Assembly: GCA_032718865.1 (NCBI GenBank)
Contig: JALUTQ010000033.1
Location: 744,001 to 808,000, forward strand
Direction of reading: 5' to 3'
DNA length: 64,000 bases
From: Tilletia caries
Taxonomy: Eukaryota > Basidiomycota > Exobasidiomycetes > Tilletiales > Tilletiaceae
The notes beneath the pieces are model-generated. The model saw nothing but the letters and a program-made list of their open reading frames with translations, made no database searches and was not told the DNA's origin. Positions 53,279-63,649 of this stretch are shown here, one piece after another. Positions within the stretch are counted from its first letter, which is position 1. Every line of letters begins with the position of its first letter. The translations under genes and the position numbers were made by a program.

Positions 53279-55765
53279 GTTATGCCACCCTTTCAACGTT
53301 TGCATCGTGACTGTCAGGCACCCCCTCACTCATCCCCTCCGTTCTTTCCCAATTTACTACCTCACTCATCGTCTCCAGTCGCACCTACACCTTCTCCTCC
53401 TCCCACAGCCTCTTCCTCGAGGCCTGTTCGGTCCATTCAGCTGAACTGTGCCAAGCGGAGAACAGCCTTCCATTCGCTATTCAACTCAGCACCCTCCGAA
53501 CGTTTCGATATGATCTTCCTGCAAGAGCCATACGTTATCACACAAATCTCGCAGCCACCCCACTATCCGGGATGGCGCCCCATTTTATCCATATTCGACA
53601 TCCCTCCTCCGCAGGGAGAACGTCTAGGACCTCGAGCTATCTCATACATTTCTGCCTCCAGGTTCTCTCCAAACTCCATCGTCCCACTGGTCACCAACTG
53701 TCTCGACGTCTGTGCGTTCCTGATCAAGGAAGGTGCGGGTCTTCCGGCACAGGTTTTCATCAATATATACAATCAGAAAGACGAGGTCGGCACCCTGGAA
53801 GCAGTAGATGCCCTTCTAGGACGTGTCCTCGCCCAAAACAACGACCCCGCAATTTTTCTCTTGGGCGATTTCAATCTCCACCACGAGCTTTGGAACCCCG
53901 ACCACTACTTCACGTCCGACTCCTGCGCCGAATATCGCGGGGAGGCATGGCCTAGAGCTCCGTTCCGAGGAAGGAGTTCCAACATTTCAGCATATCAGCG
54001 GCCTTTCCAAGACCACCACCATCGACCTTGTGTGGGCGAATTGGGTCGGTATCGACCTCATGTTCTCCTGCCGAACGGACCTAGACGGTGAATACAGTCA
54101 ACTCTCGGACCATCGTGCGCTGGTTCACGAGACGCTGAGCCAGTACGAGAATCGCGCGCCCATTCGCCCACCCCAGCAATGGGACAAAGTAGAATGGGGC
54201 AAGTTCACAGCAGCAGTAGAGGCTTTGCTGCCTCTCATTCCGAGCCCTGCCGCGCCCCACCTGTCTCATCACGACCGGAAAGACCGGCTGGACACCTGCG
54301 CTCAAAGCCTAGTCGATACAATCCAGGTCGTCGTCAAGGGTATGGTACCGGTTGCGAAGGTTGGACCGCGATCCAAGCGGTGGTAGAGCAGCCAGTTGAG
54401 CGAGCTGCGTTCCGAGTGCGCCAAGGCAGAGCGAGACAAGCAAGGGGCAAACAGAGGAGCGAATGAGCAGGTCAAGGCAGAAGCCGTAGCGTCATGGAGG
54501 AGAGCGCGAGCTGCGTATGCGAACGCTATCAAATACCACAAAGCACAACACTGGAACGACTTCCTGGAATCAGTGGACGATCGTACCATATGGACTGCAG
54601 CAAAATACAAGCTCGCGGGCCAACACTTCGATCGCTTCATCCCCCCCACAGCCTCGGAGGAAGGTCTTTGCGCAAGCCCAGAGGAGCAAGCGCAGGCGTT
54701 CCATCAAGCTTTCACGCACGCAAGCGCTCCCGCCGACCTCTCCGACATACCATCAGCGTCCTATCCCAACCGGCAACCCGCTCCCAGACTTGGCCATACG
54801 ATCGGAGCATCTGACTGCAGCACTAGATCGAATGTCCGCCTCCAAAACTGCGGACCCACATGGAGTCACCACCGAGGTACTCAAACGGATCTGGCTGGTC
54901 ATTCTTCCCTTGTTCAAGGAAATCGTGGAGGTGGGGATGCGTCTCGGACACTACCCTCGGGTCTTCAAGTCCGCGCACACCCTTGTCCTCCGCAAACCCC
55001 GTCGTGGCGACTACTCGTTACCGTCGTCATGGCGACCAATCGATTTGATCAGCCGCCTCGGTCTGATATGGGATTCAGCTCTGGCATCAAGACTCAGCTT
55101 CCTTGCGGAAACCCACCATCTTCTCCCCGACTCCCACTTCGGTGGGAGACCTGCTCGCTCGACGACGGACGCCTTAGTTTGTATGGAGGAGCGCATAGTC
55201 GACGAGTGGAGGAGAGGAAGGGTATGCGGGTTTTTGTCCTTCGACTCCAAAGCCGCGTTTCCAAGTATGCGTCGAGATCGGCTCTGCCACAACCTACGCA
55301 TGAAAGGGGTTCCTGCCAACGTGGTCGACGTCATTCGGTCATGGCACAACAACCGCTATGTCCGAAATATCATCAGCGAATATCTGTGCCAGCCCCGACA
55401 CCGCCAGGACGGATGCCCACAAGAATCACCGCTCTCCCCTCTCCTCTCGCTTTTCTACAACGCACCTCTCCTCGAGCGCATTGCCCAGCTGGGCCCGGAG
55501 TTCCATGCGACTGGCTACATTGACGATATCGGGGTAATGGCCGTCGGCAGAGATGAGGAGGAGGTACACGCGCGTCTGGAGTTGGTTGCCCCTCACACGA
55601 GGTGGTGGCAGGAATCTCACGGCACTCTGCTAGATCTCAACAAAACTCACTTCACCATCTTCTCTCGATCCCAGGTAGAAGACGAGCCAGAGGCCCTGCC
55701 GTTCGACGGTCAAATCATCCCTTGGCAGCCGACGGTAGAGCTGCTCGGCGTCTTCCTAGACCATC

Positions 55766-56082
55766 TGTGCTGGATGGGAGCCATCCACGTGGCACTCCCC
55801 TTATCTTATCTCTTATCTTCTTCTCTCTCTTCTCCCTTTTCTCTCATACTCTCACGTGACTCTCCTCTTCCTCCACATTTCCCACGCTTTACCCTCTCGC
55901 TCTCATCCTTTCCCTTCTCGAGCTCATCGTTGTACTTCTTTCCTCTCTTTCCTTGTCAATCAATCATTGAATCACTCTACACACTTTACTTCTTGCTTTC
56001 TATCAGCACAATGCTCCAGTTGCACCCTCCTTTACAGCTCTAGACGCTCCTTTACAGATACACGGCCATCCTGTCCATTACA
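55766..56082 (+). repeat. Solo LTR in the LINE RT domain
   Basis: 317 bp, TGTGCTGGATGGG...CCATTACA, flanked by the 5-bp duplication CCATC (55761-55765 and 56083-56087). Same family as 6837-7146. It carries CCACGTGG, CACGTGA and TTATCTTATCTC motifs. Confidence 0.88.
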
Positions 56083-56419
56083 CCATCAACTCCGGTTCCG
56101 CGAGCAAAGGGCCAGGGCGGTGCAACGCGCTCAAGGGGCGTGGTTGGCCATCTCCTCGCTCGGAAACTCGGTCAGGGGTGTAGGAACTAGGATTGGGCCA
56201 CATGCTGCGATTGTACCGGTGCATTGTGGTTCCAAGGTTGGAGTACGGGGTTTTGGTCTGGCATCGATTTGGAGCAAACTCGGTTGCGGTTCAAAGCTTC
56301 AAGGAATTCAAAATACAGCACTGCGAAGATCCCTAGGCGCGTTCCGGACCACGCCGACGGACGCAATGCACTTCGACACCAACCTTCCCCCAATTCGGGC
56401 TCACCTAGACCGTCGAGCG

Positions 56420-59089
56420 GGGTGCGGACCGAGGATCGCTGGAAGACCGCGTTCGTGTGTCACCGGGGCCTGTATCAGTATAAAACTGTGCCCTTCGGTT
56501 TACGGAATGCTCCTGCGGTGTTCCAGCGAGTGATGGATCGCGTGCTGGGCGATTTGAGGTGGCAGGAAGCGGTGGTATATATCGACGATGTGGTGGTTGC
56601 GTCGTATACCATGGAGGACCATATGGCTTCGCTCGAGAAGCTTCTCCGCCGAGCGTCGGACATCGGCCTGAAATTCAGCCCGGCGAAGTGTACCTTCGCG
56701 GTTCCGTCCTTGGTGTTGTTGGGCCGGAAAGTCTCCGGTGCAGGCCTGGCCGTATGGAAAGGCCGGGCGTCGGCCGTCACCGAGCTGCGCCGACCCACTA
56801 CCCTTCGCGAACTGTACCATGTCCTTGGTCTGTTCGGGTACTACCGGCCTTTTACTCCGAACTTTGCTGCTATTGCTGAGCCGTTGACCTCTCTCACAAA
56901 AGGATGGCGGTACGAGCACGCGGACGGCCGATATCGACTCGTGAATTTGGAGGGCAAGCCCACCTCCCCGGATCGTGTGGTTTTTCCTTGGAGTCTGGCC
57001 GCTCAGCGCAGTTTTGAAGCCCTCAAGGCCGCGATCGCCGAGCCGCCCGTTCTGGGTCATCCTGATCCTTCGCGGCCCTTCATTCTCTACGTCGACGCGA
57101 GTAAGAAGGCGTTCGCAGCCGTGCTGCATCAGGTGTTCGAACATGACCTTTCCACGACCCCGGTCTCGGATGGCACTGTGGCGAAGTTGGTCACTCTGCG
57201 CGTCCCCCATGTCCCGACGGCCATTGCTCGTGAGCGGTGGACGGCATGGTTGCGCCAGGATCGGCTCTTTGCGCCAATTCTGACGAAGGCGGAACTGGGG
57301 GATCTCGGAGACTGGTTGTTGGATGACGGTCTCTTGGTTCGCCGGGTGGACGGTCGCCTGGCCTTGCCGGAGGGAGCTCTTCCGGATCTGCTGCGGTCGG
57401 CGCATGATGATGGCGGTCACTTTGGGTTTACGAAGACGTTCTTGACCATTTCCAAGGATTTCTGGCGGCCCGGGTTGACGACGGCTGTGCGTGCTTGGGT
57501 GAAGCACTGTAGTGTGTGCCAGTCGGTGAAGGTGCCTCGTCGTGTCGGCGCCCTTCGCATTGATGACGATCCCCAAGATCCCTTTGAGGCCGTCTCTATC
57601 GATCTTGCGTTGGGTTTGCCGCGGATGCGGAATGGTGTTGATGCGTCTTGGTGATGCTGGACCTTTTCTCCAGGATGGTGCTGCTGGAGCCCTGTTCCTC
57701 CGAGATCTCCGCGGAGGGCATTGCCGCTATCGTGTCCGATCGGATCCTGCGTTTGGGTTGGCGACCGCGGCGCTTAGTCACCGACTCGGAGACGAAGATG
57801 ACCGGGACGGTGATGCAAAGTCTAGCGCTCTCGCTGGGGGCGGTCGTGGCTCCGTCTCCGCCACACCATCAACAGGCGAACGCGGTAGAGCGCTCTATTC
57901 AGACTGTCCAGGTGACCTTGCGGGCGATGTGCCTGGAGTCCAAACGCGCGTGGGACCGACGTGCTGTTCCATCCGTGGAGTTGGCTATGAACAGTACTCC
58001 CAGCGTATCGACCGGGGCTCGTCCTTTCGACCTCGTGTTCATCGCTCATCCCCGCATCGTTCACGCGGTGTTTGACGTAGCTGAACACGACGGTGTTTGA
58101 TCGTTCCAAGAGAAGTTGGCAGTGGCTGAGGAACGTTTGACGGAGGCCCGGGAGACTCTGGCAGCAGCTCGTGCCGAGCAGAAGCGCCGTTATGATGCGA
58201 AGCGTCGGTCGCTTCCGGAGCTATCCGTAGGCGACAAGGTGTTCGTTCGCCTGACCGACCGTCCAGTTCCGGGGGGGCCATCACCTCCAAGCTCGATGTA
58301 CGGAAGCTGGGCCCGTTCCGTGTTGCTGAAGTGCTCTCGTCGCACCGCGTGCGTCTTGCGTTGCCGGCCCCACTTCGAATCCATGACATCTTCAGCGTGG
58401 AGCAGCTCGATGTGGTGCCGGTCGGCACTGATCCCTTCGCGGAAGCTCGCGACGTTCTCCCTCCGCTGGTACCGTCTGCTGTTGAGGATGCGGACGAGGT
58501 GGTGTCAGCAATCTCGGCGGCGGGGCATGACGAAGACGACGGAAACCCACCTGCTGTGCGTCCTTCTCGCGCTGTCCGACCGCCCGTCAATCTCCGCGAA
58601 TATGACGTGGGGTTGTACGCGGTGGGCGTGGACACTGAGCTGCTCCGGACTCCGTCCACGAAGCCGCGCCGGGTGGTGGTTGCAGGACGAGAGATTGTGC
58701 TGCTGGAACGTCCTGTGGCCTACTTATCGCGCTTGACCACAGCGGTCGAGTCTAAGTTCGTCGCTTCTGAACTCGAGCTCTGCTGTTTTGCGTGGGCGAT
58801 GGGCCGCCTCATGCATTTGTTGGAGGGGGCTTTGGTGACGGTTGTCACTGATCACGCTCCCCTCGGCCCAATGTTGACTGCGACCGCGTCGCACGAGTAC
58901 GGCCCTACGATTTCAAAATGCCGAGCAATTCTCATGCCACACATTCCTAATCTCCGGTTCATCTACAAGCCCGGCCGGAAGCACACAAACGCCGATGCTC
59001 TGTCCCGCCTCGTTTCAACTGAGGTTGCAGACGCGGACGATCCGGGACGATCGTCTTCGGTCGGTGGGGATGTGCTGGACGAGGCATAG
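56420..59089 (+). pseudogene. Ty3-like pol: RT, integrase inside a split RNase H
   Basis: The RT part has DRWKTAFVCHRGLYQ, VPFGLRNAPAVFQRVM and catalytic VVYIDDVVVAS. It runs into the first RNase H strand, ILYVDASKKAFAAVLHQVF (about 57090). Instead of the rest of RNase H there follows a full integrase: HHCC (HDDGGHFGF, CSVCQSVKV), VMLDLFSRMVL, TDSETKMTG, HHQQANAVERSIQT, and a GPF/Y module with KLGPFRVAEV. Only then come RPVAYLSRLTTAVESKF, SELELCCFAWAMGRL, VVTDHAPLG and NADALSRL, the remainder of RNase H. Damage: a shift near 57650, a CGA-to-TGA-type stop at 58098, and a lost base in the G run at 58271. The stop codon TAG abuts the LTR. Confidence 0.72.
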
Positions 59090-59379
59090 TGTGCTAGACG
59101 GTTCAGGCCTCCCTTTCCTTTCTCTTTCTCTACTGCTCTCGCTTCCGGAGATAGTGGTTCCACGTGGCAGCTCCACGTGGTCTCACTATCTTATCTCCTT
59201 TTTCTCTCTTATCTCTCGCTCGCTCCTCTCACGTCGCTACCTTTCCCTTTGTCCTCTCTCGGCCGAGTGCATTCCTTCTCTCGTCCTCATCATTTTCTCG
59301 ATGCTCTCTGCCCTTGTATTTACTTGCTCTCGACATCGAATCACACACTTCTCACTTGAATAATAGCTTTGCTATTACA
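59090..59379 (+). repeat. 3' LTR of the truncated Ty3-like element
   Basis: 290 bp with a duplicated CCACGTGG pair (59158-59181) and TATCTTATCTCC, as in the other LTRs of this family. The LINE resumes directly after it at GAAAGGGAGC. Confidence 0.75.
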
Positions 59380-60341
59380 GAAAGGGAGCAAGCCATTGCC
59401 GACAGTCTGGCAAGTAAAGGCGACACATTCAGTCCGGTGTTCTTCTCTGACGGATCGCTGGTGGACGAGGGGGTCGGCGCTGCGGCATACGATCCGTGGT
59501 CAGGACGGTCCCAATCTGCCTTCCTGGGCGGTTCTTGGTCCAACACGGTGTTCGAGGCGGAACTGGAAGGAATCCAGCTGGCCCTAATGATGGCACTGCA
59601 AGACTATGCCGAACTCTGGTCGATCACCATCATCGTGGACAATCAAGCGGCCATCAGAGCACTCGCAGTAGCACCAAGACGTTCCTCGGCCAGCATCTGC
59701 TCCTCACCATACACGAGTTGGTCGAACGAGTGCATCGTCTGCACCCAGCCTGCAAGTTTCAATTGCAGTGGTGCCCAGGACATGAAGGGGTTGAAGGGAA
59801 TGAAATGGTGGACGGTCTTGCCAAGGCGGCAGCCAGAACAGTCGGGACAGGAGAAAACACCGAGCCAACCAGCCTCGCCGCGGTCAAATTGACGCTCAAG
59901 CAACACATAACAAGCTCCGCCAAGTACTGGATGGGAAATGGTGGGGGCTTCCACCGACGGATGAGAGCTCAGACGAGCCGAGCTCGCACAGTGACGGACC
60001 TCTCAAGGTTGACGAGGGCCGGGACATCGGCGGTGGTTCAGGCGCGAACGGGGCATGCCGCCACCAACACCTACCTCCACCGTTTTGGACATATCGACTC
60101 TCCGGGATGCGACACATGCAAGGTTCCCGAGACGATGCATCACCTCATTATGACATGCCGACGCCACACCGAAGCCAGGTCAGCTTTCAGACGATCTCTC
60201 CGGGCCAAGGGCCTGCCGGACTCTCAGCTCCCCCATCACCTGAGCCCAGCAGCGTTTGGGGACCTGGCGCGCTTCCTGATGAGCACCGGCAAGTTCAGAG
60301 CTCGCCAGCTCCCCGACTACGAAGCAAGCCAGGCCGACTGA

Positions 60342-60634
60342 ACAGCATACCACAACCGCCAATACCCTCCCAAGTTTCTTCTCCATCTTCATTTCTTCCA
60401 CATCTAAGGATGTGTCTCTACCAAGCAGCTCTCTTTCTCCCAATCGTTCTCTCTTCTCGTAATTCCTCGTCTCCATAGCTGCGCCCAGTTGGGCTTTCCT
60501 TCTCCCGTTCTCTTTTGCAAGTTAGGCGAACGTCCGCTTTGTTCTACGTTAGCCCAAGGATTGGTCCGTTCACCCATGGTTTTTTTGCTCCGTATGCCCA
60601 GCGAATTTGCTACTTAACGCCCTCTAGAAAAGGT
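60342..60634 (+). other. LINE 3' UTR and flank
   Basis: CT-rich sequence after the ORF2 stop (60339-60341), with no gene. The LINE probably ends between 60470 and 60540. Confidence 0.4.
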
Positions 60635-60910
60635 CCGTTCCCCCGCTTTCAAAACAAAAAGTCTTGCTTAAAATTTAATCTCCAAGAACGGTAATAATTA
60701 CAAACGTTGTCGCCCGTGCCTAACCCGCTTGCCCGTCTTGCTTGACCTTTACAAATTTCCAGCTGCGAGAATACAAAAGAAGGCAATGAGTCTGTACTAA
60801 GCACGGACAGCGCCATTCCTCTTCCGTTCTGAGCGTTTTTGGCATTTTTAAGGCTTTTTCGGGAGGTATATTGTGTCTTTTCCCTGGTTAAGTCAAGCGG
60901 GGGAACGCAG
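60635..60910. mobile_element. Possible small MITE with GTTCCCCCGCTT ends
   Basis: GTTCCCCCGCTT near 60638 and its inverse complement AAGCGGGGGAAC near 60895 form inverted ends. AAAAGGT occurs on both sides (60628-60634 and 60912-60918). The exact ends are ambiguous by one or two bases. Non-coding. Confidence 0.45.
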
Positions 60911-61159
60911 CAAAAGGTGGGCGAGAGGACCAAATCATATGGATGGATGACGAGGGAGCGGAGAGGCAATTGGAGAAGCGTCTGAAAATAATGGTTCAAA
61001 GGATGTGGAAGGTTTTTGACGGACGGACCGATTCACTTGCTAACGGACCAGTGCTCTGGACGTTTGTATATTTGGCTTCTCTTTTCCTACGATCCTTCTT
61101 TCTTCTTCCATCTCCTTTCGGTGCTTCCATTAAGGCTCCGGCCATCTGTCATAGGCGAT

Positions 61160-61345
61160 ATGCCCACATACAGCAATGATAGCAACAACAACAACAACAA
61201 CTCCCTCACCAGCACTCCCTCACCACCATACCATTTCCCTTCCCTCTGCCACCGACGTCTCTCTACAGCAACGAAGCACATCAAGGTAAGGATTTCCTCT
61301 CACCATCTGCGCTGCTGAGTGCTGACTGTATTTCTTTCTTTCCAG
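61160..61345 (+). other. Possible 5' exon with asparagine repeat
   Basis: ATG at 61160 gives MPTYSNDSNNNNNNSLTS and continues to a GTAAGG donor at 61287, with a TTTCCAG acceptor at 61346. It is directly followed by repeat DNA, so the gene, if real, is broken. The AACAAC run is at 61183-61201. Confidence 0.25.
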
Positions 61346-62012
61346 TCTGCAACGTTTTGAGTGTACAACCAGCTCTTTCCAATCATATTAGATACATCAT
61401 ATTGTGGATGTTTCTAAGATTCTATTTTCATACTACTCTGAAAGTATATTAGTACAAAAAGAGGATACATCCAGTATACTTTTTGAGTACTTTAGTACAC
61501 TTGTATGCTACAGTTGGATAGTTTTAGTATGATTTTCCGCAAGTGAGGCAAAACATACTGTAGTCATACTATATTACCGCCGCCAAAACCAAATAGTATA
61601 TAGTATGACAATCGAAAAAATGCCGGCAATTCGCGGTATACTATAGTATATTACTTAAATAGTATATACTGTTTAGTATACTATCGTAGGATACTATTGA
61701 TAGTATGTTGCACCACTGTTCTGTAAAACAGGCTGGTCATATAACATATTAGTTCTTTTTTAGTCATATCCGGTCATGTCAAGTCGGATATCATATAAAA
61801 TTGACCTCCATTTTTCCCGCCAAAAGCCGTTCAAGGTCATGTTATATGACCAAATATGATAATATTCTGTCGTGTCATAAATGACTCATAAATGTGACTT
61901 TTTTGCCGAGCACTGAACGCCGTAACGGTGAAAGAGTAAAATCATCTGTTCTGTTTTGACTTCTGAGAAAGAACTTGACTTTGACCCCTAGTGTGGCAAT
62001 CTGAATTTTAAC
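61346..62012. repeat. AT-rich TAGTATA and GTCATAT motif tracts
   Basis: 61370-61715 is dense in TAGTATA/TATACTA. 61720-61915 is dense in GTCATAT/ATATGAC. The second ends TTTTTTGCCGAGCACTG, which resembles the hAT-type end CAGTGCTCGGC. I could not find matching duplications, so boundaries are unproven. They look like further motif-saturated MITEs. Confidence 0.45.
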
Positions 62013-62420
62013 AAAGGGGGTAAGCGGCAGCGCCTGGCCGAGGTGGAGCGCGAAATGCGGGCTCTGCGGGCAGCGCAGACTCTGCAGGAGACAACCAACA
62101 ACGCAATTAACACGACCATGGCAGAGGTCCGGAAGCGAGGCAGGGAGGAGGATGGGGAGGAGAAGGCGTTAGGCGGGGAAGAATGTGAAAACGGGGGAAG
62201 AAGTGGGGAAGGGGAAGAGGAAGGAGGATGGCGAGGTGGACGATGGCACTTCGGATTTCCTTGTCCAGCTCGTCGTGGACACGCTCAACACGTTGTCCAG
62301 CAGCACCGACGCAACACACCACGAACGATCCGAGATCAAGGCCGCCCTCGAATCTCGGATCGGTCAACGAATTGACCTGAAAATTTTCTCCATCGACACC
62401 CCGGGGTGTTTGCCTGGACA
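62013..62420 (+). other. Exon-like fragment, coiled-coil and acidic
   Basis: Two readable stretches: KRQRLAEVEREMRALRAAQT (62013-62110) and, in another frame, FLVQLVVDTLNTLSSSTDAT to IGQRIDLKIFSIDTP (62255-62400). Both look like real protein but are out of frame with each other. Not recognised; possibly a broken host gene. Confidence 0.3.
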
Positions 62421-62689
62421 TACGATGGGCGATCCGCTGATAGGCCGCCATCATCGCCCAAGCCCCTTCTCTCGACACCCATACACGCATGTTTCGATTT
62501 CTACCGGGGATTCCCTTTACACATACCAGCACAATCAAGATTCTTCATCAGTCAAGGCGCATTCGGAAAGGATTCGGCTTGTCGTTTCAACCACAACGAG
62601 CTCAAAGGGACGCCACTACTTTTTCAAGCACACCACCCTCGCAACTTGTTCACAGTACTCGCGCCTATCTCGTAGCCATTCTCAATTTA

Positions 62690-62900
62690 ATAGTAAAGAT
62701 TCTGCAATCCTTATGAAAAAAATAGCTCTGGTAACTAGTATAATTAACTTTGTAGTTTCTATAGTTCTTTGGGTTGAATTTGATTCTAGTACTAGAGAAT
62801 ACCAATTTGTTTCTTCTGCTAGTAGCTTTTATTCAGAAGATACAATCTCTCCCAGTCTCCCTACGGGGGATATAGGGAGACGAGAAACTTCTTTTTGTTG
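62690..62900 (+). pseudogene. nad4: Nuclear mitochondrial insertion, nad4-like
   Basis: An abrupt change to AT-rich, mitochondrial-style codons (many TTA, AGT, GTA). The frame reads MKKIALVTSIINFVVSIVLW, then VEFDSSTREYQFV, matching the conserved N-terminal part of fungal NADH dehydrogenase subunit 4. Just downstream is CTCCCTACGGGGGATATAGG, which resembles the GC-cluster hairpins of fungal mitochondrial DNA. A NUMT is the simplest reading. Confidence 0.68.
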
Positions 62901-63517
62901 GGAATATGGGGAGATAGCTCTACACTCACAGTCCATGCGGTCGTATAGCTGTTGACAGCTTTGAAAAATTCCTTTGGCTACTGTGGACGCGCAAGTAAAG
63001 CACATGTCCGCATGTGCGTCTAAATGTTCGTGATTGTCCGCAGCCTCATTCAGGTGCTGTCGAAAACTTGTGAGTGGAATGACCATAAGATTCGCCAAAA
63101 TCTCCTTCAGTTCCTTGCTTTCGCCGGCCGCCGCATATACGTTTCAGCCAGCTGGCTCGAAGTGGGTGGAGTCCGTCTCGTACGTAGATTTCTCGTAACA
63201 CGAGATCCGTGGTAAACCAGTCGAGCATGCGTGCCTTTTGTATGAGAGTGAGATTGTAGATGGATTGGGACTTGAGAGGGCGGCACTGCAGGAAGGAGGG
63301 GGGCGGGCGGGCGGGAATAGCCACTCATCACTATCGCACTCCCTTAGTCCCTTCTACAACTCATTCTCCGAGTCAACGAAGTTGAGAGGGGTTAGGGCGG
63401 GGAGCTCCAATGCAAAAATTGCATTAGTGGCTTTGAGAATCCTTCCCCAGCCCGTTCTCGACTCGTTTCTCCGTTTTCTATACGATACCAACTTTATTCT
63501 TTGGCAAGAGTGCAAGA
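62901..63517. other. No supported gene
   Basis: Mixed-composition DNA with short overlapping open frames on both strands. A GGGCGGGCGGGCGGG stretch lies near 63300. Nothing was recognised. Confidence 0.4.
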
Positions 63518-63649
63518 CACAGTTATTAATAGTTGAATACTGTAGTTGTGATTAGTTACTGTGCGCACTGTGAGTAACTGTGAGTAACTATAAGTAGCTA
63601 TAAGTTCGCACTGTAAGTAGCTGTGAGTAACTGTAAGTTGGGTCAAATC
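63518..63649. repeat. Partial copy of MITE M2
   Basis: Matches 20867-21008 over about 130 bases (ACAGTTATTAATAGTTGA... to GTTGGGTCAAATC) with a few differences. It is truncated on the left and cut by the next element on the right. Confidence 0.85.

Larger units (their letters stand above)
56420..59379 (+). mobile_element. 5'-truncated Ty3-like element with 3' LTR
   Basis: The left edge starts inside the RT palm; there is no 5' LTR, gag or protease. The right edge is a complete LTR (59090-59379, TGTGCTAGACGG to GCTATTACA) of the same TGTGCTG family as those at 4323-18333. No 5-bp duplication is visible. Confidence 0.75.
53282..60341 (+). pseudogene. LINE ORF2, endonuclease-RT-RNase H
   Basis: Starts MPPFQRLHRDCQ. 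APE endonuclease motifs: LQEPY, GDFNLHHELW and SDHRAL. RT: FGGRPARSTTDAL, FLSFDSKAAFPSM, GCPQESPLSPLLS and catalytic YIDDIGV. RNase H: FFSDGSLVDEGVGAAAY, IIVDNQAAIRAL and WCPGHEGVEGNEMVD. A C-terminal knuckle CDTCKVPETMHHLIMTC follows. Damage: one-base shifts near 53950, 54770 and 59685; an in-frame TAG at 54384 where TGG (Trp) is expected; and two insertions. Removing the insertions rejoins LGVFLDH with QLRFREQ and HLDRRA with EREQAIADSL in frame. Confidence 0.78.
51300..60480 (+). mobile_element. Tad-like LINE, interrupted twice
   Basis: Two ORFs: a gag-like ORF1 with CCHC knuckles and an ORF2 with APE endonuclease, RT, RNase H and a terminal CCHC. RNase H in ORF2 plus the fungal context point to the Tad1 clade. 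It is broken by a solo LTR (55766-56082) and a Ty3-like fragment (56420-59379). Without these it is about 5.9 kb. No poly-A tail was recognised; the outer limits are estimates. Confidence 0.78.

Noticed and set aside
62185..62955. A 256-codon protein joining the exon-like fragment and the nad4-like part
   Set aside because: Composition and codon use change abruptly near 62690; the shared frame is accidental.
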